DNA from: Methylacidiphilum infernorum V4
GTDB lineage: Bacteria; Verrucomicrobiota; Verrucomicrobiia; Methylacidiphilales; Methylacidiphilaceae
DNA length: 64,000 nucleotides
Direction: 5' to 3'
Assembly: GCF_000019665.1 (NCBI RefSeq)
Contig: NC_010794.1
Location: 1,674,001-1,738,000 of the forward strand
This document shows, piece after piece, positions 47,454 to 55,960 of the stretch; positions within the stretch are counted from its first letter, which is position 1, and each line of letters opens with the position of its first letter. The position numbers were made by a program, and so were the translations under genes. The notes under the pieces were generated by a model. It was not told the DNA's origin. It made no database searches and saw only the letters and a list, made by a program, of their open reading frames with translations.

Positions 47454-48383
47454 TTAGAAAAGCCATCCCGACTTGAAATATTCGGCAATTCCCTTTTCCA
47501 ATGAATATTCTGGGAAATATCCCAGATGAAGCTTGGTCATTCCTAGGTCGGCTTCCGTGTGCTCCTGATAAAAGGGATAAGGACAGGGAAAATACTCGGG
47601 TTGCGCTTGCGTATTTAAGGTTTGATTCAAAACACGAATGACTTCATTGAAAGATCGTGCATGACCACTGCCGATGTTAAGGAGGGGTACGGGACAATCC
47701 TTTAATTCTGTTAAAAGAGTCGCTTTAACGACATCGGCAACATAAACAAAATCCCTCTTTTGCTCCCCGTAAGAGAAAAGCCTGGGATTTTTTCCTTCTT
47801 TAATCTGTTGGGCCAGTTGAAAGATCATGCTTGATGAATTTTTTTTATGGGCTTCCCTTGGGCCGTATACATTGAAATATCTAAGCCCTGTTATCTTCGA
47901 TTGCGGATTTTCTTTACAATAAGCCTTGGCCAATCTCTCCATTTGCAACTTGGAATACCCGTAGGGATTTGCCGGTCGAGGATCATCTTGGAGGGAATTT
48001 CTTCCCGAACGCAACCCATATACCGCTGCAGAAGAAGCATAGATAATCTTGGTAGAAGAACCGGCAAAAAAACGAAGCAAGTTCCGAAAGCTCTCCACGT
48101 TATTTTGCATCTGCCTGCGTTCGTCTAGGACGGTGGTATCCGTAAGAGAGGCCAAGTGGTAAACTACCTCGATTTCCTTTTTAGAAAAATAATTTGACCA
48201 ATCAAACTCATAGAGGTTCTCGGTAATGACATCGCAGTGAGGATCGAGAATGTTTTTAAAGGAACCGCTCGAAAAGTCATCTATAATTATAAGCTCCCTT
48301 TGAGGAAAGACTTTTTGAAGTTCCAAAACAAGGTTGGAACCGATAAAACCGGCTCCTCCAGTAACGATAATTTTGTTTCCCAT
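47454..48383 (-). CDS. NAD-dependent epimerase, ADP-L-glycero-D-manno-heptose-6-epimerase-like
   Basis: A 309-residue extended SDR enzyme. The N-terminal NAD motif is IIVTGGAGFIGSNLVLELQK, followed by VYHLASLTDTT, IYASSAAVYGLRSG and the catalytic YGYSKLQMERLAKAY. ITGLRYFNVYGPREAHKKNS then SSMIFQLAQQI and KRDFVYVADVVKA match HldD, which makes ADP-heptose for the lipopolysaccharide core. Related UDP-sugar epimerases share most motifs, so the sugar is not certain. The next gene towards it on the same strand is the clpX-like gene, after about 65 bp. Confidence 0.83.
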   Translation of the reverse strand: MGNKIIVTGGAGFIGSNLVLELQKVFPQRELIIIDDFSSGSFKNILDPHCDVITENLYEFDWSNYFSKKEIEVVYHLASLTDTTVLDERRQMQNNVESFRNLLRFFAGSSTKIIYASSAAVYGLRSGRNSLQDDPRPANPYGYSKLQMERLAKAYCKENPQSKITGLRYFNVYGPREAHKKNSSSMIFQLAQQIKEGKNPRLFSYGEQKRDFVYVADVVKATLLTELKDCPVPLLNIGSGHARSFNEVIRVLNQTLNTQAQPEYFPCPYPFYQEHTEADLGMTKLHLGYFPEYSLEKGIAEYFKSGWLF

Positions 48384-48425
48384 GGTTTTTTAATCCGATT
48401 TTTATAGAACTAAAAAAAATTTCTC

Positions 48426-49154
48426 CTAAAGCTTCAGTTCATAATTCATGACGGATGCCAAAAAAAGGGCGGCCGTCTCGGAACGGAGAACTTGATTACC
48501 TAGGCTTACGGGAATGAAACCCTGATTTAAAACCATATTTTTTTCTTCCCCTGTAAAATCGCCTTCAGGACCAATCAGGATAACTACAGAAGAAACATTT
48601 CTAGAAGAGTAGCATTGCATAACTTCTTTCAAAGATCTTGCTTCTTTACCAAGGAAAGCAACAAGTTTCAAGGAAGAAGGAAAACCCTCTTTTAAAGCGT
48701 CAGCTAAGAGAGAGATTTTGAAAAGCTCCGGTAATTTTCTCCGGTGGCTCTGCTTCGCTGCCGCGATGAGAATCTCATTCCATTTTTTTTCTTTAAGTTG
48801 TTGCCCTTCTTCTACCGCCGACAAACTGCGTTTTGAAATCACCGGGATAATCCGATCAACGCCGATCTCTGTAACTTTTTGGAGGAGCCAATGCATGGCC
48901 TTGTTCTTCAGGACCGATTGGATCAAAACCAACAAGGGTTTTTTTGAAGGACTGTCCTCCTTTATTTCTCTTAAAAGGGAAACAAAAACTTGATGATTTT
49001 CTATTTTTTCGATCTTTGCTTCCCAGCTACTTCCCTTTCCGTCAAACACCTCGATAAGATCTCCTATCTTATGGCGCATGACATGTACGCAATGGTGAGA
49101 TTCTGCCCAATCCAGGCATCTGCGGGTGTAATCTGGACAAAAGTAAAGCTCCAT
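48426..49154 (-). CDS. rsmE: 16S rRNA m3U1498 methyltransferase RsmE
   Basis: A 242-residue SPOUT methyltransferase. HHCVHVMRHKIGDLIEVFDG forms the PUA-like N-terminal part, LLQKVTEIGVDRIIPVISKR and WNEILIAAAKQSHRRKLPEL carry conserved residues, and VVILIGPEGDFTGEEKNMVL with VSLGNQVLRSETAALFLASV makes the trefoil knot. It methylates U1498 of 16S rRNA. It stands upstream of the heptose epimerase gene by about 40 bp on the same strand. Confidence 0.95.
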   Translation of the reverse strand: MELYFCPDYTRRCLDWAESHHCVHVMRHKIGDLIEVFDGKGSSWEAKIEKIENHQVFVSLLREIKEDSPSKKPLLVLIQSVLKNKAMHWLLQKVTEIGVDRIIPVISKRSLSAVEEGQQLKEKKWNEILIAAAKQSHRRKLPELFKISLLADALKEGFPSSLKLVAFLGKEARSLKEVMQCYSSRNVSSVVILIGPEGDFTGEEKNMVLNQGFIPVSLGNQVLRSETAALFLASVMNYELKL

Positions 49155-49265
49155 AATCCAATTTTTTTAGAAAACTTTTGAAATTTGTTGTTTTGAATAT
49201 TTTCTTTCAAAGAAAAACATTCTGATCGTAAACTTTACTTTTATAACTAAGTAGGTGAGATCAAG

Positions 49266-50306
49266 TTGAAAGTCTTAGTCAGTGGAATGATCGCCGGGAT
49301 GAGCGATCGAGCCTTTATCCAGAAAGTCGTTGAGCTGGGCAGGCTTAACGGTAAAAATATCCATGTTTATGATGCCGTCCAGGAATTCACCAAAGGAGGG
49401 AAAAAACCTCTCGAACGACTTCTCGGGACGACCGATTATGTTTTCGAGCTGACCAGGGAAAGAGAATATGAAAAAATAGGTTTCGACATCCAAAAAAAAG
49501 GCTACAAGGATGTCATTATCAGGCTGCCTGCCACGATAGAGTGGAACAGGATAAATAGGAAATTTAAAGACCAGAGAATATTGCGTGATTTCATCGGACC
49601 CGATGTCATAGTTACGCTCATCGAGGCGGAATGGGTGATCAAAAAAGAGCTTGAATCCATTGAATCCCAGGACCCTTTTCTGAAAGCCCTAAAAGCTCGT
49701 CAGCATACCATTTATGAAATACTTTCCTGGATGAACGAGGAAGTTTCATTGTCTGAAGATTGGGCAAAATACATGAATATTCCTCATTACGTCCTTTCCG
49801 TTAATGAATCCCCTGACAGTCTCTACAAGCTTGTCGTTTATCCAAAACCTTGGGTTGTCTATGCCAGTTACTCCATGACCCATGCCACGGAAGAAATGAG
49901 GAAAATTGTTAACGAGATAATCCGCAAACTTCGGTATTACGCCGTTGTGATAGATCCTCAAACGGTAGAAATATCCCAGGAATTTGATTCTCCACTGGAT
50001 AAAGAAGTCATTTATGCCTACACGGTACACCGTGACCTCCATTGGTATGTCGGCAAGGTTGACGCGGTCATTGCGATCCATCCTTATCCCGAAAGACCTC
50101 CTCTTTCTGCAGGGATGATGGATGAGTTAGGACATGCCCGGGATTACATGAAAACCCGTTACATGATTTTCCCCAAGGGATTTTCGCCTTTCACCACGGA
50201 TTCTTATATCGAAAAAGGACACCTTTTCGAAACTGCCGAAGAATTTTTCGATTATTTAGAAAACGTGGAGAAGAGAAAAAAATATTCGGACATTCTTGAA
50301 CTTTAA
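49266..50306 (+). CDS. Two-domain protein: P-loop-like N-terminus and nucleoside deoxyribosyltransferase-like C-terminus
   Basis: A 346-residue protein not tied to a named family. The start (TTG, MKVLVSGMIAGMSDRAFIQK) looks like a degenerate P-loop of the AAA_33/adenylate-kinase type but lacks GKT/S. DYVFELTREREYEKIGFDIQ then KKGYKDVIIRLPATIEW suits a kinase-like core. The C-terminal third has YYAVVIDPQTVEIS, VDAVIAIHPYPERPPLSAGM and MDELGHARDYMKTRYMIFPK, like the D..vA......SxGt..E...A pattern of nucleoside 2-deoxyribosyltransferases. It is 9 bp upstream of deoC, so a role in deoxynucleoside turnover is plausible. The evidence is indirect. Confidence 0.6.
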   Translation: MKVLVSGMIAGMSDRAFIQKVVELGRLNGKNIHVYDAVQEFTKGGKKPLERLLGTTDYVFELTREREYEKIGFDIQKKGYKDVIIRLPATIEWNRINRKFKDQRILRDFIGPDVIVTLIEAEWVIKKELESIESQDPFLKALKARQHTIYEILSWMNEEVSLSEDWAKYMNIPHYVLSVNESPDSLYKLVVYPKPWVVYASYSMTHATEEMRKIVNEIIRKLRYYAVVIDPQTVEISQEFDSPLDKEVIYAYTVHRDLHWYVGKVDAVIAIHPYPERPPLSAGMMDELGHARDYMKTRYMIFPKGFSPFTTDSYIEKGHLFETAEEFFDYLENVEKRKKYSDILEL

Positions 50307-50315
50307 GGAGGTTTA

Positions 50316-50960
50316 ATGGCCGAGTTGTCAGCTTTTATCGATTCCACCCTCCTTCGTCCCACTGCTACAAAAGAGGATATCGTCAAGCTTTGTGAAGAGG
50401 CTAAGCAACATGGCCTTTATTCCGTCTGCATTCAACCCTGCTGGGTAGCCCAGGCCACCAAGCTGGTTCAGAAAAGTTCCCTCAAGATTACCACCGTCGT
50501 TGGCTTTCCCCTCGGGGCCAACAAGACCACGGTTAAAACGTTGGAAGCTTTTGAGGCGATCAAAGACGGAGCCGATGAGTTGGATGTGGTTGTTCCCCTT
50601 TGGGCCGTTTCTACGAACCAATGGGCAGTCATAGAAGAAGAGCTCAAGGCTATCTGTGAAGTCGCCAATGGAAAAGTGGTCAAGGCGATAATTGAAACAG
50701 GATATTTCAGCCGGATCCAGATCGAAAAAGCTTCCTATGCAGCTATTCAAGGAGGAGCAAAATTTATAAAAACCTCTACGGGATACGGACCCCGAGGCGT
50801 AAATATTGAAGATATTCATTTTCTCAAGTCCTTGTTGCCTCCTTGGATAGGAATAAAAGCTTCAGGTGGCATTCGTTCCAAACAATTTGCCCTGGATCTC
50901 ATCGAGGCCGGAGCAACAAGAATTGGAACATCTCATGCTCTTGCCCTTTTACAAGAATAG
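50316..50960 (+). CDS. deoC: Deoxyribose-phosphate aldolase
   Basis: A 214-residue class I aldolase. AFIDSTLLRPTATKEDIVKL, YSVCIQPCWVAQA, ITTVVGFPLGANKTTVKTLE, DELDVVVPLWAVSTN, VKAIIETGYFS and KFIKTSTGYGPRGVNIEDIH with the Schiff-base lysine are all present. IGIKASGGIRSKQFALDLIE supplies the second lysine. The enzyme splits 2-deoxyribose-5-phosphate into acetaldehyde and glyceraldehyde-3-phosphate. AAGGAGGTTTA precedes the ATG, an excellent ribosome site. It pairs with the upstream two-domain gene. Confidence 0.95.
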   Translation: MAELSAFIDSTLLRPTATKEDIVKLCEEAKQHGLYSVCIQPCWVAQATKLVQKSSLKITTVVGFPLGANKTTVKTLEAFEAIKDGADELDVVVPLWAVSTNQWAVIEEELKAICEVANGKVVKAIIETGYFSRIQIEKASYAAIQGGAKFIKTSTGYGPRGVNIEDIHFLKSLLPPWIGIKASGGIRSKQFALDLIEAGATRIGTSHALALLQE

Positions 50961-51240
50961 ACCATCCGTTGCCTCAGACTTACTCAGTTGTGCTCAAACA
51001 GGGGCAAAGCTGACAGACTTACCCATTGAGGCGGACGGGGCCGGCGCGTGCGCTCCAGGCCAGAGCCTTCCTCTCCACAGGCATGCCTTCCGGTGGAACT
51101 CGCCGTAGGGCCGTTCAAGACGGCCAATAAGAAGTAAAATGTACAAGAAAGATTGAAAAAGATCAAATAATTAACCAACTGTTCAAACCCCTTGCTCACT
51201 AAACGGGAACAAAGTTGACCGCCCTCTCCACCAAGGACCG
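50961..51240 (-). pseudogene. TnpB tail remnants, probably two copies
   Basis: On the minus strand a frame reads LIGRLERPYGEFHRKACLWR, GRLWPGAHAPAP, then SMGKSVSFAPV before a stop. It aligns with the remnant at 6050-6290 (LAALNGRPYGQFRRPS, LPWRGRLWLG, SVSFVPF), both in protein and in DNA: TTGTGCTCAAA and CAAAGCTGACAGACT occur in both. A second, poorer copy at 51195-51240 ends NFVPV and a stop. No catalytic residues remain. The 150 bp from there to the next gene hold nothing recognisable. The copies lie just 3' of deoC. Confidence 0.6.
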
Positions 51241-51395
51241 CGTAAAACTTTGCTTAAGGAGTGCTCCAATTTAACAGGCAAGCCAAGAGAGCAGGGTGGC
51301 AAGGCAGCATCGGCTAAGGAATAGCACGCATAAAAAAAAAGCTAAAAAGAGGATCGGCTGTTTGCTTGCTCTTCCAACAACAGGAAGGGAGCAAA

Positions 51396-51848
51396 TTATT
51401 TGACACCGAATCGCTGCAATATCTCCGTTTTATCAATTTTGGTTAAATCCGCAGGAATTGTCTTGATCAGGTTTTTCTTCGTCGCTTGATCCAGATTTTC
51501 GATAATTCTTGGAAGAATTTCCGCAGTTGCTGACAAAGCCCAAGCCGAAGGATTGTATTTCTTAATGATCTGGCCGATTATTTTCGATAATTCACAAATC
51601 AATTTTCTCCGAATTTCCAGTTTCTCATTATGCCTCTCTCCCACAGATCTTTCTCCTGTCAATGGATAACTGACGACTGCAAACTCTCCCTGTTTGTCGG
51701 TATCTATATCCTTCAGTTTTTTCCTTCCCATTTCAATGATCTGATCATCTATGAGTTGGACGTGGCTGTGAGCTGTAAGTTCATCCCTGATAACCTTGAA
51801 TGCCTTGATTTGGCCAAGATCGGCTACAATGATTATATCTAATCGCAT
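51396..51848 (-). CDS. Host attachment protein family (PF10116) protein
   Basis: A 150-residue protein beginning MRLDIIIVADLGQIKAFKV, with the ADLGxxK start of the family formerly linked to plant-host attachment. LTGERSVGERHNEKLEIRRK and WALSATAEILPRIIENLDQA then TKKNLIKTIPADLTK complete the pattern, the last part resembling release-factor-like L30e folds. Its true role in free-living bacteria is unclear. It has no signal peptide. It is alone on the minus strand between TnpB debris and a structured non-coding element. Confidence 0.75.
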   Translation of the reverse strand: MRLDIIIVADLGQIKAFKVIRDELTAHSHVQLIDDQIIEMGRKKLKDIDTDKQGEFAVVSYPLTGERSVGERHNEKLEIRRKLICELSKIIGQIIKKYNPSAWALSATAEILPRIIENLDQATKKNLIKTIPADLTKIDKTEILQRFGVK

Positions 51849-51952
51849 AGTTGTCTTTTTGAATTTTTTATTTATTTAAAAACTCGAAGAGAGTAATTTT
51901 TTGTTATAATCCGTTAAAATGCAAGATGAAATTACTCTACATGAGCATGAGC

Positions 51953-52321
51953 TGACTCAAGCAAGGAGCTTATCCTCGAGTCAACTACCCCGTCCTAAGA
52001 GGCGGAGCTTGCGGGTAAGCGCAGGCTCAGGTTGACCAGGGAAAGCGCTACCTAGTCCGCTACGTTGCATGGAGAGCAAAAGACCGACATTGGGATGCTT
52101 TCTAAAGCCCTAACCCCTCGAAGCCGGAGTTGCAGACAACCGCGAGGGCAAGGGCGCTGGGGTACTCCGGCATACGGCAGGCATGCAACATTCCCGAGGG
52201 GAGACGCCCCTCAAGGGGCACGTAACATGGCCCGTAAGGGCAAAAAAATGGCTCCCCCAGGCCTACCGGGGGAGCCCAACCAAAGGAGGCCGCGCTTTCC
52301 TCCCCAGCCTGAATGCTGGGG
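51953..52321 (+). ncRNA. Highly structured IS200/IS605-like element without an ORF (omega-RNA/HEARO candidate)
   Basis: About 370 GC-rich bases packed with stem-loops and lacking a believable protein frame. TGACTC...GAGTCA (51953-51983) is a left-end hairpin. AACTACCCCGTCC with GGCGGAGCTTGCGGG, a stem GAGGGG/CCCCTC near 52200, GCTCCCCC/GGGGGAGC (52251-52275) and CCCCAGC-CTGAAT-GCTGGGG (52302-52321) follow. The last is of the type found at the right end of TnpB-carrying elements, and its loop matches a hairpin at 37285-37304. The body resembles omega-RNAs that guide TnpB or IscB (HEARO RNA) nucleases. No nuclease gene is next to it. The alcohol dehydrogenase gene begins 20 bp after it. Confidence 0.5.
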
Positions 52322-52340
52322 TCTCAAACGCGGAAAAACG

Positions 52341-53333
52341 ATGATGAAAGCTATGGTTCTTGAAAGACCCAAAAACCCGCTCGTTTTAAAGGATGTCCCT
52401 ATACCCAGTCCGGGTCCGGGTGAAGTTCTCCTGGAGGTACTCGTATGCGGCGTATGCCGAACGGATCTCCATGTCGTCGATGGAGAACTTCCTAATCCCA
52501 AGCCGAATCTCATTCCCGGGCACGAAGTGGTGGGAATTGTAAGAAAATTAGGTAGCGGTGCTACCAAGTTTTCAATTGGTCAACGGGTGGGAGTTCCTTG
52601 GCTAGGGAAAAGCTGTGGTCAATGTCGGTTTTGTATTACAGGAAGAGAAAATCTTTGCGACAGGCCCGAATTTACCGGGTATACACGGGATGGAGGCTAT
52701 GCAGAATGGATAGTTGCCGATGAACGCTTTTGTTTTCCTATTCCTCCTCGATACTCTAATGAAGAGGCTGCTCCTCTTTTGTGCGCTGGATTGATCGGGT
52801 TTCGCTCCTACAGGCATGCAGAAAAATCTGCTCGCATCGGTTTCTATGGATTTGGAGCCGCTGCTCACATTCTTATTCAGATCGCCAATCATCAAGGGAA
52901 AGCCGTTTTTGCTTTTTCCAAGCCTGGAGATAGGGAAAGCCAGGATTTTTCTCTTTCCCTTGGTGCTGCGTGGGCCGGGGACTCCACGACCTTACCTCCT
53001 GTTCTTTTGGACACGGCTATCATTTTTGCCCCCGTAGGAGCCTTGGTTCCTCAAGCCCTTCGTGCCGTAGAAAAAGGAGGGACAGTTGTTTGCGCCGGGA
53101 TATACATGACTGACATCCCTTCTTTCCCTTATGAAATTTTATGGGGAGAAAGAAAAATCGTTTCCGTGGCCAATCTTACAAGAGACGATGGCGAAGAGTT
53201 TTTTAAAATTGCCTCGCAATTCAAAATCCAAACTCGAGTGGAAGTTTTACCTTTAACCGAGGCCAATAACGCTCTTCAAAGACTGAGAGAAGGGAAGGTC
53301 CAAGGGGCTCTTGCCTTGGTTCCAAAACTATAA
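52341..53333 (+). CDS. Zinc-dependent alcohol dehydrogenase
   Basis: About 330 residues of the zinc MDR family. Catalytic-zinc motifs are VCGVCRTDLHVVDGELP and IPGHEVVGIVRKLG, and the structural zinc loop is KSCGQCRFCITGRENLCD with four Cys. GYTRDGGYAEWIVADERF and IGFYGFGAAAHILIQIANHQ (cofactor domain, GxGxxA instead of GxGxxG) follow. It belongs near the AdhP/Adh type that oxidises alcohols with NAD(P). I take the ATG pair giving MMKAMVLERPKNP. A longer frame running back into the structured element at 51953-52321 is not credible. No strong ribosome site is visible. Confidence 0.88.
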   Translation: MMKAMVLERPKNPLVLKDVPIPSPGPGEVLLEVLVCGVCRTDLHVVDGELPNPKPNLIPGHEVVGIVRKLGSGATKFSIGQRVGVPWLGKSCGQCRFCITGRENLCDRPEFTGYTRDGGYAEWIVADERFCFPIPPRYSNEEAAPLLCAGLIGFRSYRHAEKSARIGFYGFGAAAHILIQIANHQGKAVFAFSKPGDRESQDFSLSLGAAWAGDSTTLPPVLLDTAIIFAPVGALVPQALRAVEKGGTVVCAGIYMTDIPSFPYEILWGERKIVSVANLTRDDGEEFFKIASQFKIQTRVEVLPLTEANNALQRLREGKVQGALALVPKL

Positions 53334-53576
53334 ACAGCTGAAGGAGCTGGAGCCCCCGCTCCGTTTCAACAAGGGAGCCCCATCCAAAATTGGCCTGTTC
53401 AAAAAGGCCGTGCACCCCTTACCGAAGTCAATAGAAAAAAACCCCGTAAAAAAACTTGCCTTTTTTATGGATCTGTCTTTTAGTAAATTCCTGCTTTTCA
53501 AATCGGCTTATTTAATTCAACAGGAAATTGAATAGGTTTTTAATAGCGATAAGGTAGAGATTATCGAAAGGAATGT
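53334..53576 (+). other. Intergenic region upstream of rpsU, with hairpins
   Basis: About 240 bp without a supported gene. Just after the alcohol dehydrogenase stop, GGAGCTGGAGC and GCCCCCGCTCC can pair, followed by GGCC-TGTTCAAAAA-GGCC, which may act as a terminator or be more transposon-end debris. A T-rich stretch follows about 60 bp later. The last part is AT-rich and probably carries the rpsU promoter. I could not settle a -35/-10 pair. Confidence 0.3.
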
Positions 53577-53762
53577 ATGACCGAAGTTAAAGTAAAAAAG
53601 GGAGAATCTATCGACAAGGCTTTACGACGATTAAAAAGGAAACTTGACCGTGAAGGAACGCTTAGAGAGGCAAGGCTAAGAAAAGCTTTTGAAAAACCTT
53701 GCAACCGAAGAAGGCGTAAAGCAAAAGAAGCTCGATTGAAATTATATTCATCCTTGTATTGA
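53577..53762 (+). CDS. rpsU: 30S ribosomal protein S21
   Basis: A 61-residue basic protein: MTEVKVKKGESIDKALRRLK then RKLDREGTLREARLRKAFEK, and a C-terminal NRRRRKAKEARLKLYSSLY. This is the full S21 pattern of a lysine-arginine helix pair. S21 binds the 30S platform near the mRNA exit and aids initiation. CGAAAGGAA lies before the ATG. A second possible start (ATG four bases earlier) is out of frame. Confidence 0.95.
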   Translation: MTEVKVKKGESIDKALRRLKRKLDREGTLREARLRKAFEKPCNRRRRKAKEARLKLYSSLY

Positions 53763-53834
53763 TTCTACCCCCCTCTTGTCTTTCAGGCATTCGTTTTCCA
53801 GCCTTTAGCTCTTTAGCTTTATCTCTTTAATGGG

Positions 53835-54770
53835 TTATTCGTCTCTACCTTTGAGGCTTGGAAGGCTTTCTTTTCCTAAATTCACAGAGGCGGGGTTAAC
53901 CGTGGCCCTAAAATCGGAATTGTGGATTGGGAGATAAAGAGTAATCTCTACCCTTCTATTTTTTTCTTTCCCTTCTTGGAAGCTATTGTCCGCAATGGGC
54001 TTAGTTGCTCCTCCGGCGGCCAAAGAAAAAATATCCTCGGGAAGCTGGCTCAATTGAATGAGCGTCCTGATAACCGCTGCTGAACGCATGGCTGAAATTT
54101 CCCAGTTTGTTGGATATACATTCTGCACTTCCAATGCCGGGGGATCATTGTCGGTATACGCACAAACTTCGATCTTCGCCTCTTTGGAGTTATCCAAGTA
54201 AGGCTTGAGGGCCGTGATCAATTTTTCAAGAAGGGCTTTTCCACTATTACTTATTTTAATTCCTCCATAACTGAACAGTGCACTCTTACTGAATCGAATG
54301 ACTATGTTTTGCGGGTTTTGTATTACCCAAGATTCTCCCTTTTGTATTTCTTCGGCAAAGAGAGCGTTTAATTTTTGAGCCATTTCATGAATAAGGGTAA
54401 AATTTTCGTGCGTTGAAACCGCTTCTTCTTGCCTTTTTTTTGATTCAACCGCCTTGAGAGACTGGGTTGTTTTTTCAAGAAGTTCTTCCTGGCTTTTTAA
54501 TAAACTCCCCGTTTGCGCTAGTTCGGCTTGGAGTTGATCGACAACCGCCCTTTGCTTTTGATTTTCTTGTTTTAAAAGTTCGTCTTCCTCTTTAAGCACC
54601 CTAACCGTCTTTTCTAGGGAAACATACTGGCCATAAAAATATATGGCACTGGCGCCGAGAAAAACACTTAAAGAGACCCAGAAAAAAAAAGCTCCAAGTC
54701 CACCCGAAGGCACTACGGCGTGTTTCTTCTTTTGAACTTTGACTGAAACAACTGCTGGTTTTTGCTCCAT
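53835..54770 (-). CDS. OmpA/MotB C-terminal domain protein with one membrane helix
   Basis: A 311-residue envelope protein. A basic N-terminus is followed by one hydrophobic helix (GAFFFWVSLSVFLGASAIYF), a coiled coil of about 75 residues (KTVRVLKEEDELLKQENQKQ and on to LLEKTTQSLKAVESKKR) and a peptidoglycan-binding domain with VIRFSKSALFSYGGIKISNS, IEVCAYTDNDPPA and WEISAMRSAAVIRTLIQ then KNRRVEITLYLP. The layout is like MotB or inner-membrane OmpA proteins, linking inner membrane and cell wall. No MotA partner is adjacent. It lies downstream of the sigma-factor locus on the same strand. Confidence 0.83.
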   Translation of the reverse strand: MEQKPAVVSVKVQKKKHAVVPSGGLGAFFFWVSLSVFLGASAIYFYGQYVSLEKTVRVLKEEDELLKQENQKQRAVVDQLQAELAQTGSLLKSQEELLEKTTQSLKAVESKKRQEEAVSTHENFTLIHEMAQKLNALFAEEIQKGESWVIQNPQNIVIRFSKSALFSYGGIKISNSGKALLEKLITALKPYLDNSKEAKIEVCAYTDNDPPALEVQNVYPTNWEISAMRSAAVIRTLIQLSQLPEDIFSLAAGGATKPIADNSFQEGKEKNRRVEITLYLPIHNSDFRATVNPASVNLGKESLPSLKGRDE

Positions 54771-54841
54771 TACTTAACAATAGCTTTTTAAACTAAAACA
54801 ACAAGAATAGAAAACATTCTCCGGCAAACAAATCAACCCAA

Positions 54842-55960
54842 TCAACGGGAACCGTTTGTTTTTTCAATAGGAGGGGATAAAGGAGCAGTGCTCACGGGGA
54901 GAGGATTGGTCCAAGCCTTTTTAAGTTCCTCTGGACTGCTGGGCAAAATTGTCGAACCCGAAGGAGCGTCTAGCGGTCTATCCCCAACCAAGAATTCAAA
55001 TAAAAGCGGTTTCCCGTCCCTTATTACCTTTACGGGTATTTTTTGGCCAACAGAAACAAAAAAGGAGGCATCCATGACATCGGATAAGTTCTCAATTTTT
55101 TTTCCATTTATGGAGACAACCACATCCCCTTCCCGCAAGCCACTTCCCACCACGGGTGTATTGGGGAAAAGACGAGCCACGACAACTTTACCCTCGGCAT
55201 CTTCTTTCCCTAGCTTTGTAACGGCTACCCCTACCCAACCATAACGGACTTTTCCAAATTGACATAGATCGTCAACGACCTTTTTAATCGCGTTACTCGG
55301 AAGGGCATAACTCCACTCTTCCTCTTTGATACTCATGGTTATCATCCCAATAGCTAGCCCTCTTGAATTAATGAGCGGACCACCAACTTGACCGGGATTG
55401 ATCCTTGCATTTATCCTCAAATGGGTTGTTGGGAAAAAATGGTTTAAATATTCGCATTCTTTGCCAGCAATCAAACCAAAAGAAGGAGAGGAGGGAAGAT
55501 TGTAAGGAAAGCCGATCCCGATCACGGGCATCCCTGGAGCAACATCCAAAGTCTTGGCTAGTTTAAGATAAGGAAAAGGTTTTTGATCATCACTGACTTG
55601 AAGAACAACAACTCCGCTTCTTTCGTCAACACCTACTGTTTTGGCTAAATGCCATTGGTTACGGTACTCTACATAAAAAAGAGCCTCGGCTGCTTGTCCA
55701 GCTGAGGCAGTGATCACTATCCCTTTGGGATCAATGAAAAAGCCTGAACAATAACCGTCTACTCCTCCTCTTTTTTCGATACGAATGCGGACCACCGCAC
55801 TTTTGTTGCTTTCAAAAATCCTGTTTACTTCTTTTCCAATGCTGTCAAAAAGGTTTTCGGAGCCGATAGCATAGGGAACCCCTAGCAAAACAAGGAAAAA
55901 AAAAAGAAACGAGGGAACTGTTCTTGGGAATGAAACCTTAAAAAGCCACCATTGCTTCAT
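54842..55960 (-). CDS. HtrA-like protein with degenerate protease site and one PDZ domain
   Basis: About 372 residues from the ATG giving MKQWWLFKVSFPR; a longer frame (MRETSNPC...) would run into the upstream gene. The start has a signal sequence (FFFLVLLGVPYAIG). The chymotrypsin-like domain keeps SGFFIDPKGIVITASAGQAA and NPGQVGGPLINSRGLAIG. In HtrA these are xTNxHV and GNSGGPL. The catalytic His is absent and the Ser is Val. A PDZ domain follows (ARLFPNTPVVGSGLREGDVV, SINGKKIENLSDVMD). It is probably a non-proteolytic binding protein in the periplasm. It overlaps the membrane gene upstream by 23 bp in the sigma-factor locus. Confidence 0.85.
   Translation of the reverse strand: MKQWWLFKVSFPRTVPSFLFFFLVLLGVPYAIGSENLFDSIGKEVNRIFESNKSAVVRIRIEKRGGVDGYCSGFFIDPKGIVITASAGQAAEALFYVEYRNQWHLAKTVGVDERSGVVVLQVSDDQKPFPYLKLAKTLDVAPGMPVIGIGFPYNLPSSPSFGLIAGKECEYLNHFFPTTHLRINARINPGQVGGPLINSRGLAIGMITMSIKEEEWSYALPSNAIKKVVDDLCQFGKVRYGWVGVAVTKLGKEDAEGKVVVARLFPNTPVVGSGLREGDVVVSINGKKIENLSDVMDASFFVSVGQKIPVKVIRDGKPLLFEFLVGDRPLDAPSGSTILPSSPEELKKAWTNPLPVSTAPLSPPIEKTNGSR

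Noticed and set aside
52065-52340. A 92-codon N-terminal extension of the alcohol dehydrogenase
   Set aside because: It runs through the hairpin-rich element, has no protein-like pattern, and the family starts at MKAMVLE.
53311-53535. A 74-codon frame between the alcohol dehydrogenase and rpsU
   Set aside because: It begins inside the dehydrogenase gene, covers the hairpin region and shows no conserved pattern.
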